Translations under genes and position numbers: made by a program
DNA from: Bin125 sp963663185
GTDB lineage: Bacteria > Chloroflexota > Dehalococcoidia > Bin125
NCBI GenBank assembly: GCA_963663185.1
Contig: OY760135.1
Location: forward strand, 2,170,001-2,234,000
Reading direction: 5' to 3'
DNA length: 64,000 nt
Shown here: in pieces, positions 25,659 through 34,665 of the stretch
How the letters are laid out: every line of letters starts with the position of its first letter
Position numbering within the stretch: the first letter of the stretch is position 1
Notes under the pieces: model-generated
What the model was told of the DNA's origin: nothing
What the model saw: only the letters and a program-made list of their open reading frames with translations
The model's database searches: none

Positions 25659-27229
25659 CGGATGGTCGAGGAGTGAGCTCGCGGCTGATGGCGCGAGCAT
25701 TCGAGTTGGCGCGGTCCGTACGAGGATTTACGAGTCCCAACCCTGCGGTGGGCGCGGTGGTGGTTTTCAACGGCACAGTGGTGGGCGAGGGCGCGACGCA
25801 GCCGCCGGGTGGTCCGCATGCGGAGGTCATCGCACTCGCCGAGGCGGGACCACTGGCGCAGGGCGCGACGCTGTATGTGACGCTTGAACCCTGCGCGCAC
25901 TACGGTCGGACGCCGCCTTGTACGGATGCGATTCTCCAATCTGGCGCCGCTTCGGTCGTGGCGGCAGTGAGGGATCCTGACACACAGGTCGCTGGACGCG
26001 GGCTGGAGCAGCTGCGCTCGGCTGGACTTGACGTCACGGTCGGCGATGGAGCGGTCGAGGGCGCGGCGCTGTACGAGGCGTACGCGCACCACCGGCGTTC
26101 GGGCCGCCCGTTCGTGACGGCGAAGTTTGCAGCCTCGATGGACGGTCGGATTGCCGCGACGAGCGGCGATTCACGCTGGGTCTCAGGACCGCAGACGCTG
26201 CGTTGGGCGCACCAACAGCGACCACTCTTCGATGCCATGTTGGTCGGCGTGGAGACGGTGCTGGTCGACGATCCGCAGCTCAGCGCGCGGCCGCAACGAT
26301 GGCAGGGTCGGATTCCGCAACCCTTGCGAGTGGTGTTGGACAGTCGCGGGCGGACCACGCTGGACCGCCGTGTACTGAGCGGGCTCGAATCGTCGAGGAC
26401 GCTGCTGGCGACCACGGAGTCATCCTTGCCGGCGTGGCGAGAGTCGCTGCGTGATCGTGGAGTCGACGTGGCGGTCATGCCGAGCGATGCCGGCAGAGTG
26501 TCGTTACCAGCGCTGCTGGATCGGTTGGGCGCTGAGTATGGCGTCGTGAGCCTGTTGGTGGAAGGTGGCGGCGAGGTGTTGGGATCCTTCTTTGATCAGC
26601 GTCTGATCAACAAGGTGACGGCGGTGATCGCGCCGATCATCATCGGCGGCGACGCGCAGACGGCCGTGCGCGGCGGCGGAGCGGAGCGGATGCGCGACGC
26701 GTTGCGTTTGAGCGGGGTCAGGTTCGAGCAGTTAGGCGGCGATCTATTGGTGACGGGCTATCCGAATGATCCGGAACGCGAGCATCAGGTGCAGATTCGG
26801 CCTGCCGGTCCGCCGGATGGCGAGGCGGTGGATGAGTTGCTTGCGGCTCACGGTCAGTTGGCGTTGACGCTGTCGGACCTGCTGACGGAGGCGCGGTCTG
26901 GCGAGGCAAGCGTCTGGCTGGCGCTGATTCCACAGGAAACCGTGGACGGACGCGATCTGGTTGTCGGCCTCGGCGCGGTGAGTTTCGCCGATAGCTCCAG
27001 GGCGTCGCTACGCTGTCTGGTGGCGCGGCCGGATGCCGCGTCAAGCATCGTTGAGCGGTTGCTGGGTTCCTGCGAGGCCTCTGCGAGCGGGCGCGGCTGC
27101 GAGTGGGTGAGTTGGTCCGAGTCGATCGCGCCGAGTCTGACGCGAGAACAGGCTGAGGCGCGAGGCTACCGATACTTTCGCCGCGATCCAGACGGCGGAT
27201 CGGTGTACATCCGCCGCCTCAGTGACTAA
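25655..27229 (+). CDS. ribD: RibD deaminase/reductase with C-terminal acetyltransferase-like extension
   Basis: Riboflavin biosynthesis enzyme. The N-terminal deaminase has the zinc site H55-A-E57 with EPC80 and PPC89. The reductase domain has VTAKFAASMDGRIA, DAMLVGVETVLVDDP and LLVEGGGEV. After residue ~370 comes an extra ~155-aa region (QIRPAGPPDGEAV to EARGYRYFRRDPDGGSVYIRRL) that reads like a GNAT acetyltransferase fold and is not part of standard RibD (usually 360-380 aa). The ATG overlaps the anti-sigma stop, so ribD may be transcribed with the sigma operon. No other rib genes are nearby. The role of the tail is unknown. Confidence 0.85.
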   Translation: MTDGRGVSSRLMARAFELARSVRGFTSPNPAVGAVVVFNGTVVGEGATQPPGGPHAEVIALAEAGPLAQGATLYVTLEPCAHYGRTPPCTDAILQSGAASVVAAVRDPDTQVAGRGLEQLRSAGLDVTVGDGAVEGAALYEAYAHHRRSGRPFVTAKFAASMDGRIAATSGDSRWVSGPQTLRWAHQQRPLFDAMLVGVETVLVDDPQLSARPQRWQGRIPQPLRVVLDSRGRTTLDRRVLSGLESSRTLLATTESSLPAWRESLRDRGVDVAVMPSDAGRVSLPALLDRLGAEYGVVSLLVEGGGEVLGSFFDQRLINKVTAVIAPIIIGGDAQTAVRGGGAERMRDALRLSGVRFEQLGGDLLVTGYPNDPEREHQVQIRPAGPPDGEAVDELLAAHGQLALTLSDLLTEARSGEASVWLALIPQETVDGRDLVVGLGAVSFADSSRASLRCLVARPDAASSIVERLLGSCEASASGRGCEWVSWSESIAPSLTREQAEARGYRYFRRDPDGGSVYIRRLSD

Positions 27230-27296
27230 GCACGTTCTGAACAATTCCCTGGGCGCTGGTTTCGACTTTGATGTGAGAGCCGGAGAGAGCGGCTTG

Positions 27297-27450
27297 ATGC
27301 ATGAGCCGACGTTTGCCAGCCTGGAGTTTGAACAGAAGAGTGAGCGCAAGATCTGGCGTCAGCGGTTCCTGGAGCGGATCGACTGCCTGGAGCCGTGGTC
27401 GGCGCTGGAGGCGACGGTCGAGCCGCGCTACTGCTACCCCCTGGAAGAGC
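27297..27450 (+). pseudogene. IS5-type transposase N-terminal remnant
   Basis: The frame reads MHEPTFASLEFEQKSERKIW, then RFLERIDCLEPWSALEATVE, matching the start of IS5 transposases (DUF772). It then degenerates. No catalytic domain or inverted repeat was found. Confidence 0.65.
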
Positions 27451-27893
27451 ATGAGTTTTGCGACTACCCGTGGGAGATAGTTCCTTGCAATCGCGGGCTC
27501 GCCAAACACGACTCACATGCCCTCAACCAAGCAGCCGACCGACCAGCCGACACTGGCCGACGCAGCGCCTGTGGTGGCTTGCGACATGCGCGACGAACCC
27601 GACACATGCGGACACGATAGCGACATTCGACATACGCGACGTCACGCTGTAGGTGAACGTCGCCACGATCGTGGCGGCTATGGGCGTGATGATCGGGCGC
27701 AAACTCTACATCGCCCGGGAAGCGGCGGCGGACCGCGATGATGTCAACGCCCAACCACCGGTAAACCGCGCCGACAGACGCCACAGCAGGTGGCCTACGG
27801 GCACGAAGCCATCCGGTGTAAGCCTCAGCATCCTCTTCGCCGGTCGCTCAGTGCCGGCTCCATGATCTCATACGTTGTACTTCCGGGCATCTG
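27451..27893. other. degenerate mobile-element debris
   Basis: There is no intact gene in this 440-base stretch. The part at about 27785-27890 (GGGCACGAAGCCATCCGG, then CCATGATCTCATAC and CTGTTAG) resembles, in decayed form, the minus-strand 5' end and terminal repeat of the IS copies at 3976 and 11266. It suggests an older, diverged relative of that element. Confidence 0.4.
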
Positions 27894-30041
27894 TTAGCCG
27901 CCTGAGATGGTGGCTGAGACTGACTCGCCGCTATTGATGCTATGCGTCGATGCGCTGTGAGTGACTTTGAGCTCGCTGCCGACAGTACTGTCGAGCGGTT
28001 TCAGCACCACAATTTGGTAGCGGTTCCAGTTCGTCGTGGTGAAACCGAGACTGTTCGTATGCAACTGCACAACGGCGCTATCAGACGCCTGTGTCAGTTC
28101 GATTTCGACATCGGACGACGGTTGACGGTCGAGACGGATCCAGTACGCGAAGAATGGCTGATCGCCGAAGGAGCGTTGTGTGGGCTGGCGTAGGTCCAGA
28201 CCGAGTGTCGGTTGCTCCGTCACCATGGCGATGATTACAGGACCGACTGGCGATACGTCCGTATCGCTGATCCCTTTGACGACGTGCCCAATGCCGGCCT
28301 GTTCGTCATCATCATCCGCATCGGTCTCAGCGGTCACGACGACTGCTTGAGGCTGATTCCAGTTGGCCGAAGTAAAGGATAGCGACGCCGAAGTACTAAT
28401 CATCACCTCATCCAGACTCACCGGCTGGACGGTCACTGTTTGATCGCCTGGATCGCTGTTGAGCGTGACATCGTAGCTGAAGCTGCTGCCCTCACTGAGC
28501 GTGATAGTGTCGGTGCTCAGGCTGATCGGGGATTGCAGTGGTTGCGAACGCTGAGCGGAACTTGGTAGCGCGCTGGAATCTCCGACCGCTACGCAATCGG
28601 TCGTGGGTGGCCGCGAAGAGGAAGAGATCGTCGCCCGAGCCCGGTCCCGGAGCATCCCGTACGCAAACTTCAGGCCGTCCGGGTGATCCGCATCGGCAAA
28701 CCCTCTGGCGCCATCCGGCGCGCTGACCAGCGCCAACTGCAAGTGGAAGGCCTCAAGGTCATCCGCCACATGATCTTCGAGGATTGGCACGCGCAACACA
28801 TGCCGACCAGTTCTCGTCGGGGTGATTCTACAGTCGTAGTGACTGTGACCGCCAACGAAATCGGCAGCGCTGGCCCGATTCATGGGCGATGGCCGTAACA
28901 TGTTGAAGAATAGCTTGAGTCGAAGCACGAACTCGCCGACGTTAACCCGCCCATCGACATCAAAGACGATCGGCATATTGCTCCCCTCAATGCCCCCATA
29001 GCCGAAACTTGACAGAGTGAACTCAGTACCATCGACGATTCTGCCGCTGGCGTCTCTCTCCCAAAATTGATTCGCGAACTTCACGCCGGAAGGGTGGTCC
29101 CTGAAGTACGATTGGATGTATACGTATTCGATCGGCCGCGTCGCTATGTCAGTCCTGCTCTGCACTGTAATCTCGGCTGAGGATGCGCCCGTGGGAATCG
29201 TCACGAGCGCGTTCCTGAGCGGAGTCGAGGGATCCCCGAAACCTGACCCGTAATCGGGCCTGCTATTGACGACCAGAACGATGTTCTGGGCGGCCGTGAC
29301 CGCATTGCCATCCTTGTCGGTCAGTCTCGCGGTGTACCTGAGCACCCCGCCCTTCATGACCTCTGACGCATCATCGAAGGTGACATACTGAATCGCAGCC
29401 TCATCGGCGGGATGACTGCGTTCACTCACGATGATCCGTCCACTGACGCGACTCCCGGTCCATCTATTCCCGCTCGGTGTCCCAGGTTTCCGCCAGTAGA
29501 CCGCGACTGACAGATGACTGCCGGCCGCTCTGGTGTCCGTACTGGTGTCCGTAGATGTTACATACTCGCGTCGAGAGACGCGCTGGCCTCGCACAGTCAT
29601 GGTAATCGGAAATGAGTCGGGACTGAAGTATTGGTAGAGCTGGTCCCCACGGTTTGAGTGGTCATGCACGACCTCGCGGTCGGTGCCGGCGGCGGTCGTG
29701 ACCGAGATGATGTCAGCGTTCCAATTACACCAACACCAGACCGACAGATGAAGGTCTTTGGCGTCGGCCGGCGGCGTTTTGTCGGTGAGCGCCAGTTTGT
29801 ATGTGACCTCCTGGCCTTCCTCTACATTGAATGCAACTCGGTCCCATGCAGGTTTGCCTGCCGGGTGATACGTGATAGCGCCCTCGGTGTCAGAGGTAAT
29901 GAGGAGCGGCAAGTCAGCGAGCCCCTCGCCGCGACCGGTATTCGGGTTGAGGGCGATCAGCGCCGCGATGGCCAGCGCCAGCAGCGCGAGCGCGCGGCGG
30001 CTATGCCTTCGTTGGGTACCCATGCGCTGGAATAACATCAT
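27894..30041 (-). CDS. secreted multi-domain beta-sandwich protein, paralogue 1
   Basis: A 715-aa protein with a signal peptide (RRALALLALAIAALIAL). Middle regions have Ig-like strands. A short DVDGRVNVGEFVLRL segment near residue 365 resembles a dockerin/EF-hand loop. The C-terminal 200 residues hold Calx-beta-like repeats (LSEGSSFSYDVTLNSDPG, LSFTSANWNQPQAVVVTAE, LGFTTTNWNRYQIVVLKP). The last ~100 residues are nearly identical to the paralogue at 57461-59566. Probably surface-exposed or released; ligand unknown. Both paralogues share a conserved leader of about 190 bases upstream. Confidence 0.82.
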   Translation of the reverse strand: MMLFQRMGTQRRHSRRALALLALAIAALIALNPNTGRGEGLADLPLLITSDTEGAITYHPAGKPAWDRVAFNVEEGQEVTYKLALTDKTPPADAKDLHLSVWCWCNWNADIISVTTAAGTDREVVHDHSNRGDQLYQYFSPDSFPITMTVRGQRVSRREYVTSTDTSTDTRAAGSHLSVAVYWRKPGTPSGNRWTGSRVSGRIIVSERSHPADEAAIQYVTFDDASEVMKGGVLRYTARLTDKDGNAVTAAQNIVLVVNSRPDYGSGFGDPSTPLRNALVTIPTGASSAEITVQSRTDIATRPIEYVYIQSYFRDHPSGVKFANQFWERDASGRIVDGTEFTLSSFGYGGIEGSNMPIVFDVDGRVNVGEFVLRLKLFFNMLRPSPMNRASAADFVGGHSHYDCRITPTRTGRHVLRVPILEDHVADDLEAFHLQLALVSAPDGARGFADADHPDGLKFAYGMLRDRARATISSSSRPPTTDCVAVGDSSALPSSAQRSQPLQSPISLSTDTITLSEGSSFSYDVTLNSDPGDQTVTVQPVSLDEVMISTSASLSFTSANWNQPQAVVVTAETDADDDDEQAGIGHVVKGISDTDVSPVGPVIIAMVTEQPTLGLDLRQPTQRSFGDQPFFAYWIRLDRQPSSDVEIELTQASDSAVVQLHTNSLGFTTTNWNRYQIVVLKPLDSTVGSELKVTHSASTHSINSGESVSATISGG

Positions 30042-30674
30042 CCGCTCCCATCCCTGGCTCCGGCGAGCCGCTCACTGCTCCAGATTGCTCCTGTCTCGCC
30101 AGCCAAACGGCAGGGCGAGCACTGCGTCGTCTCAGCGTACGGTACTGGAAGTTGACTGGCCTGTCCAGGTGTTCGGCGCACCGCAACACCACACGGTGAT
30201 CGTTCTGCTCGCGTAACTTCTGCCTGCGTCGAACGCGCGGTTTCTGCGACGCGGCAGCCCCACCGAGCACGGAGACGCGCTGGTGCTGGTCCTGACGCCG
30301 ATCAGGGCCGGTCCCTGCTGGTGGCGCGGGCGGTTGTGTGTCCTTCGCCTGCTTAATCGCCAACCGTCCCTGACTTGATCGGAGACCCGCTCGGCGGCGG
30401 GGACAGGGTGTGTTGTTGTCGGGTGTTGTTGTCCCTCGCCTGCGAGGAGGATGCCGCATCTGTCAACCCGATGCTGTCGGCGTTAACTCGACCATCAGCT
30501 CTACTCAAGGTTCTGAACCGATCCAGCGAAGCTCAAGCCCGCCCGTCAGGTGCGACAAGTGCGATTGGTGAATCAGTGGTGAATCAGCCGGATCGGTCTG
30601 GAATCTGTTAGACTTCCGATACGGCGTAACGGAGGCTCGGAACGCCATCGGCTCAGGCTGTCGGAGGAATCATC
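30042..30674. other. intergenic region with conserved leader of the secreted paralogue
   Basis: The 190 bases next to the gene (30042-30235, read on the minus strand) align well with 57265-57460 upstream of paralogue 2. Shared stretches include ACCTGGACA, CGTTTGGCTGG, GGAGCAGTGA and GATGGGAGCGGATGATG. The conservation extends outside the reading frame and may hold promoter or leader RNA. The remaining 440 bases towards the FN3 gene show no gene. Confidence 0.6.
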
Positions 30675-31529
30675 ATGAACATCATGAAACCGATACTCAT
30701 GTACCTGCGAATCCGCAAGCACCATCTGGTCGGCCTGTTGGCGGTGCTGTGGCTCAGCTGCGCCGCTCTGGCAGCGTCGGCAGTGATGCTTGACGCTCCT
30801 GTTACCGCCCAGGACAGCGGCACTACGGGGAGCACCCAACCCGTGGTGACGTCCGTGACGCTGAAGGCCACCGGACTCGAGGTCAGCTGGGATGCGCCCT
30901 CAGTCAGCTTGGACGTCTCGACCTATTCGGTCTTTCGGAGTGCAACGGACGTCGAGAGCAGGTACGAAACCGTCGTAGAAGGCCTTGACGGCTCTACCAC
31001 CACGTATCTGGACACATTGGAAGGCGTCCCGATGGGGCGTCTGACCAGTCCCATCGTCTGGTACTACAAGGTCAGCGCAGTACTCGATCAGGGTACTGGG
31101 CAGACGTTCCCCGGCGGGAAATCTGAAGGCTTTGGCATCAACGTGGTGTTGCCCAAGCCCGGCGGGCCCACATCAGGGGGATCCCGCAACATAGGCAATG
31201 GCAGTTACACGTTTCACGTGGCATGGACGGCCCCAACGCTATCCTGGTCTAACAATGGTCTCGGCGTAACCGGTTACGCGGTCTACGTGGTAGAGTTCGA
31301 CCGGCCCAATTACAGGTTTAGCCAGAAGAAAGTCGTGGCTGAGACTGAAGCCAGCGTCCGCGCGTACTCGCAATCTTGGAATTGGCATTCGCATTTCAGA
31401 AGCCTCGTGGAGCATCGGTTCTCAGTCCGGGCGAAGTACGGCATCTTCTTCAGCGGGGAAACCGGCTTCGTCAGTACTCCGTTTACCAGGAGCGATTCGC
31501 ATGACGAGGGCGATGCGCATGACGACTGA
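30675..31529 (+). CDS. secreted fibronectin type III domain protein
   Basis: A 284-aa protein with an N-terminal signal segment (HHLVGLLAVLWLSCAALAAS) and two FN3-like domains: LEVSWDAPSVSLDVSTYSVF at about 65-160, and FHVAWTAPTLS with VTGYAVYVVEF at about 175-270. GGAGG sits 7 bases before the ATG. The last codons overlap the start of the next gene (ATGACGACTGA), so it is co-translated with the sugar-binding-like protein. It may form an extracellular complex with it, though this is only inferred from the overlap. Confidence 0.82.
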   Translation: MNIMKPILMYLRIRKHHLVGLLAVLWLSCAALAASAVMLDAPVTAQDSGTTGSTQPVVTSVTLKATGLEVSWDAPSVSLDVSTYSVFRSATDVESRYETVVEGLDGSTTTYLDTLEGVPMGRLTSPIVWYYKVSAVLDQGTGQTFPGGKSEGFGINVVLPKPGGPTSGGSRNIGNGSYTFHVAWTAPTLSWSNNGLGVTGYAVYVVEFDRPNYRFSQKKVVAETEASVRAYSQSWNWHSHFRSLVEHRFSVRAKYGIFFSGETGFVSTPFTRSDSHDEGDAHDD

Positions 31530-32850
31530 CCGCAACCGACAACGTCTGCTCTACATCGTGGTTGGCCTGGTGATCGGCGCGATCGCGACCAGTCTGGTCT
31601 GGTCGGCCAGCGGCGGCTCATCGGAGGTGCGCCTGGCCGCTCGAGTATTGGAGGACGGTCGCGTCGAAGTGGCGCTCCAGCAGCCAGTCGAATCGCACCG
31701 CGTGAGCGATGATACGGAGGCGCCGCAATGGAGCGACCTGAATCTGCCCAGCCTGCGATTTCTGGCGAACGATGCCGAACCGGATCGCTGGTTTTACAGC
31801 AGCGCCATCACGTTGGAGCTTGATGCGCGAACACCGCCAGCCGTCACTGAGATCGGACCGTTTGAGATTGCCGGCACGCCGACTGGCAACCGGCCAGTGA
31901 ACGATCAAACATTGCTCTGCGTGATCACGCACGGGGATCCGACTGACTTCTTCTGGTTCCAGGTATATAGCGCGTTGGCCGACGCCGCCTACTGGAACGA
32001 CATCTCGCTGCGCGCGGAAATGTACGAAGCTGGGGCAGACCAGGCCATGGCGATCGACCGTTGTGTCGAGGACGGCGCCGCAGCGATCGCCGTGACATTG
32101 GCGGACCCTCAGGCTCCGGAAGCGTCGCTTGAGCGCGCGGCGGCGGCGGGTGTGCGCCTGGTCAGCTTCAACTCAGGATCGGACCAGGCGACCGTCGTCG
32201 GGGCGTCGGCCCATGTCAGCCTGGATGAGACCGCCGTGGGCCTGCTGGCCGCTCAGGAGTTCGCCGACCGCGGTGTCAGCGGCGACCTGCTCTGCATCAT
32301 CCACGAATCCACCAATCGCGGCCTGGAACAACGCTGTGACTCGCTGGAGGCCGCCTACGCCGCGGGCAGCGTCATTCGCGTCAGACTCAACGAGAGCGAG
32401 ACGGACGCGGAGAGCGTGATCGCCGCGTCCGTCTCGGATGCGGTCGGCGGCGCGCTGGCGCTGAACGCCAACAGCGCCTACGCCATGGTCGACGCGATCA
32501 GCGCCGAACACCCTGATCTTGCGCTGGCTGCGGTGTCGGCGGACTTCCCGCGTCCGTTTGCCATGCTCTACAGCGAACGGCTCTCGTTCGTGCTCTGGCC
32601 GCACGCGCTCGAGCAGGGTTACCACTCGATTACCGCGCTGCTCTTCGCGCACGGTACACCGTTCCCGTCCGAGAGCGGGCTGTTTGCCGAAGCGACTCAG
32701 ATTGCGATCCAACCCACGGTGATCACGCCTCAGTCGGTCAGGGCGCTGTTCGAAGCGGACAATCAGTTCAGGGAGAACCTACCAGCCTGGATCGACGCTC
32801 TGGAACGCGCCATCGACGCTGAAACCGTCGCCTCAAACGGCGAGCAGTAG
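31519..32850 (+). CDS. membrane-anchored periplasmic sugar-binding-like protein
   Basis: About 443 aa from ATG 31519 (MTTDRNRQRLL); ATG 31501 is also in frame. An N-terminal membrane anchor (LLYIVVGLVIGAIATSLVW) precedes a ~90-aa spacer. A type I periplasmic-binding fold related to ribose/xylose-binding proteins follows (LLCVITHGDPTDFFWFQVYS, DGAAAIAVTLADP, GVRLVSFNSGSD, ALALNANSAYAMVDAI). No permease or ATPase gene is near, so a sensing role may be more likely than transport. A hairpin at 32861-32890 follows the stop. Confidence 0.8.
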   Translation: MTTDRNRQRLLYIVVGLVIGAIATSLVWSASGGSSEVRLAARVLEDGRVEVALQQPVESHRVSDDTEAPQWSDLNLPSLRFLANDAEPDRWFYSSAITLELDARTPPAVTEIGPFEIAGTPTGNRPVNDQTLLCVITHGDPTDFFWFQVYSALADAAYWNDISLRAEMYEAGADQAMAIDRCVEDGAAAIAVTLADPQAPEASLERAAAAGVRLVSFNSGSDQATVVGASAHVSLDETAVGLLAAQEFADRGVSGDLLCIIHESTNRGLEQRCDSLEAAYAAGSVIRVRLNESETDAESVIAASVSDAVGGALALNANSAYAMVDAISAEHPDLALAAVSADFPRPFAMLYSERLSFVLWPHALEQGYHSITALLFAHGTPFPSESGLFAEATQIAIQPTVITPQSVRALFEADNQFRENLPAWIDALERAIDAETVASNGEQ

Positions 32851-32860
32851 CACGCCGCCC

Positions 32861-32890
32861 GTAGCTCGCGGGTCAGGCCGAGCGAGCTAC
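32861..32890 (+). terminator. hairpin after the sugar-binding-like gene
   Basis: GTAGCTCGC and GCGAGCTAC form a perfect 9-bp stem with a 12-base loop, starting 10 bases after the stop codon. No T run follows, so it may be a weak terminator or an mRNA-stabilising hairpin. Confidence 0.5.
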
Positions 32891-33190
32891 GCAGCGGTCT
32901 CGCGGCAGATGCACCGGCGACGGATGCACAACCACTCCACTCCACTCGCGTGCCTGCTCAGTAGCAACATGGTCTCAAGCTGGACAGGAACCGAGCGCTT
33001 GTCGCGCTTGTCCTGGTCACCCCGGTTCTCGCTGCGGCTGGCTCGGCCCTGCCGATGTGGCGAGTGAGCTCGATTGGCTCATTGATCACTACCCGTTTCT
33101 CGCTGCGTTTGCTATCTTGGGCCTTGAGGCGGCACTGACCGCGAACGACTCACAGACTGAAGGTCGCGACAAGCCAGACGGGAGAGCGCA
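32891..33190. other. intergenic region, nothing recognised
   Basis: Three hundred bases before the RTX-repeat gene with no clear gene, RNA or repeat. Confidence 0.5.
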
Positions 33191-34210
33191 ATGCCATTTC
33201 CACCCGAAATTCCACAACAATGGGGATCCAGCGGAGATGACATCCTGGATGGACGCGCTGACGAGGGTCGTGAGAAGATCTTCGGCGAAGCTGGCGACGA
33301 TCTGATCCGCGGCGGCGCCGGATTCAACATCATCAACCCTGGCGACGGCGCTGACCACATCGTGATCGAGGGAAACGCGCAGAACGTCATCTACTACTGG
33401 CAGCCGGATGATCTGATTGACCTGTCCAAGTTTTCTGGCCTCAGCTACAACGATCTGTCGTTCCACACTGAAGGGCGCGATGAGGTCATCTCGACAGCGC
33501 AACATCAGTTTCAAATCAAGCTGATCGGTAGAGCGTGGTACAAACCCGGCCCGGATAAGTTCATCTTCGAACATAACCGAACCGCGACGGAGGAAAACGA
33601 CCATCTGATTGGCTCTCCGCTTGACGACTCGTTCGTCGCTGGCGGCGGACATGATCTGGTGCAGAGCTTCGGCGGGAACGATCGGGTGGACGGCGGTCAC
33701 GGCGATGACATACTGGAGGGCGGCAAAGGCGATGACCAGCTGATTGGTAGAACCGGCGACGATACGCTGCGCGGCGGCGCGGGAGTCGATGGGCTGGAAG
33801 GCGGCGCGGGAGATGACCTCCTGGAAGGCGGAAGCGGCAAAGACCAGCTCTGGGGTGGAACGGGAGACGACCGCCTGGTGGGCGGCGCGGGCGAAGACAT
33901 CCTCATCGGCGACGGACCGGAGGATATGCTAGCCGGGTTGCTCAGCCAGGATTACTCCGGAACCGGCGGAGATGACACCTTCGTCTTCAAACCTTCCGAT
34001 AACGGCGTTGACTACGTGTATGGTTTCGGCCACGGCAATGACCGCATCGACCTGTCAGCGTACGATTCGGCCTCTGTCTCGTTTAGCCAGGTATTGGGCG
34101 GTCACACCGTGCTAGAGGTGGGCAACAGCACCATCTATCTGATGTATTTCGATCTGAGCGACTTCGACGCCAGCCAGCACATTGTGTACTCCGATGCGGA
34201 CGGCATGTAG
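33191..34210 (+). CDS. RTX calcium-binding repeat protein
   Basis: A 339-aa protein with two blocks of glycine-aspartate nonapeptide repeats (GEAGDDLIRGGAG; then residues ~160-245 with GGKGDDQL, RTGDDTLRGGAG, GGAGDDLLEGG and GGTGDDRLVGG) that fold as calcium-binding beta-rolls. The C terminus (GGDDTFVFKPSDNGVDYVYGF) is a usual RTX end segment. There is no signal peptide, as expected for type I secretion, but no type I secretion genes are in this window. No catalytic domain is visible, so it may be a structural or adhesive surface protein. Confidence 0.88.
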   Translation: MPFPPEIPQQWGSSGDDILDGRADEGREKIFGEAGDDLIRGGAGFNIINPGDGADHIVIEGNAQNVIYYWQPDDLIDLSKFSGLSYNDLSFHTEGRDEVISTAQHQFQIKLIGRAWYKPGPDKFIFEHNRTATEENDHLIGSPLDDSFVAGGGHDLVQSFGGNDRVDGGHGDDILEGGKGDDQLIGRTGDDTLRGGAGVDGLEGGAGDDLLEGGSGKDQLWGGTGDDRLVGGAGEDILIGDGPEDMLAGLLSQDYSGTGGDDTFVFKPSDNGVDYVYGFGHGNDRIDLSAYDSASVSFSQVLGGHTVLEVGNSTIYLMYFDLSDFDASQHIVYSDADGM

Positions 34211-34665
34211 CTCAGCGAGATTCCCAGGCCGCGATTGTGGCAGTGGCCATCAATGCCAGGCAGCCTGCACGCCGCGCAGACCGTGCGTGGGCTCGGCGCC
34301 CGCCAGCGACTCATCCATGCCGGCCGGTCGCAGGCCAACGGCTGCGTTGAGCGGGGGCAAGGCACGATCTTCAATGCGTGACGGAAGCCTACCTTCGCTC
34401 GCTTTTTCGTCCCCAAGCAGACTCGTCTGCGCCGCGAGCCCGAACGCCACTTGCGCTGCGACCACGACGACGGCGTCCATAATCGGCCGCTGGGTCCGCG
34501 GCCGCACCCCTGCCTGAGTCCGTGATCGGCAAGGCCAAGCTATGGCCCTCACGAGACACAGGATGTGCCTCCGGATCTCGGGGACCGGATACGCCAGATT
34601 GCGCGCCGATCTGGAAATTACGCGCCCAGGCCGGGTTGCCGAGCAGGCTCGATTATCCTGTTCGC
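34211..34665. other. intergenic region, no convincing gene
   Basis: Open frames exist on both strands (34182-34517 plus, 34250-34552 minus), but neither shows a family signature, and they overlap each other. The minus-strand reading ending near 34250 could be a decayed enzyme fragment, but this cannot be supported. Confidence 0.4.

Noticed and set aside
34182..34552. Overlapping open frames on both strands before the LLM gene
   Set aside because: Neither shows a known motif or a ribosome-binding site; listed only as intergenic.
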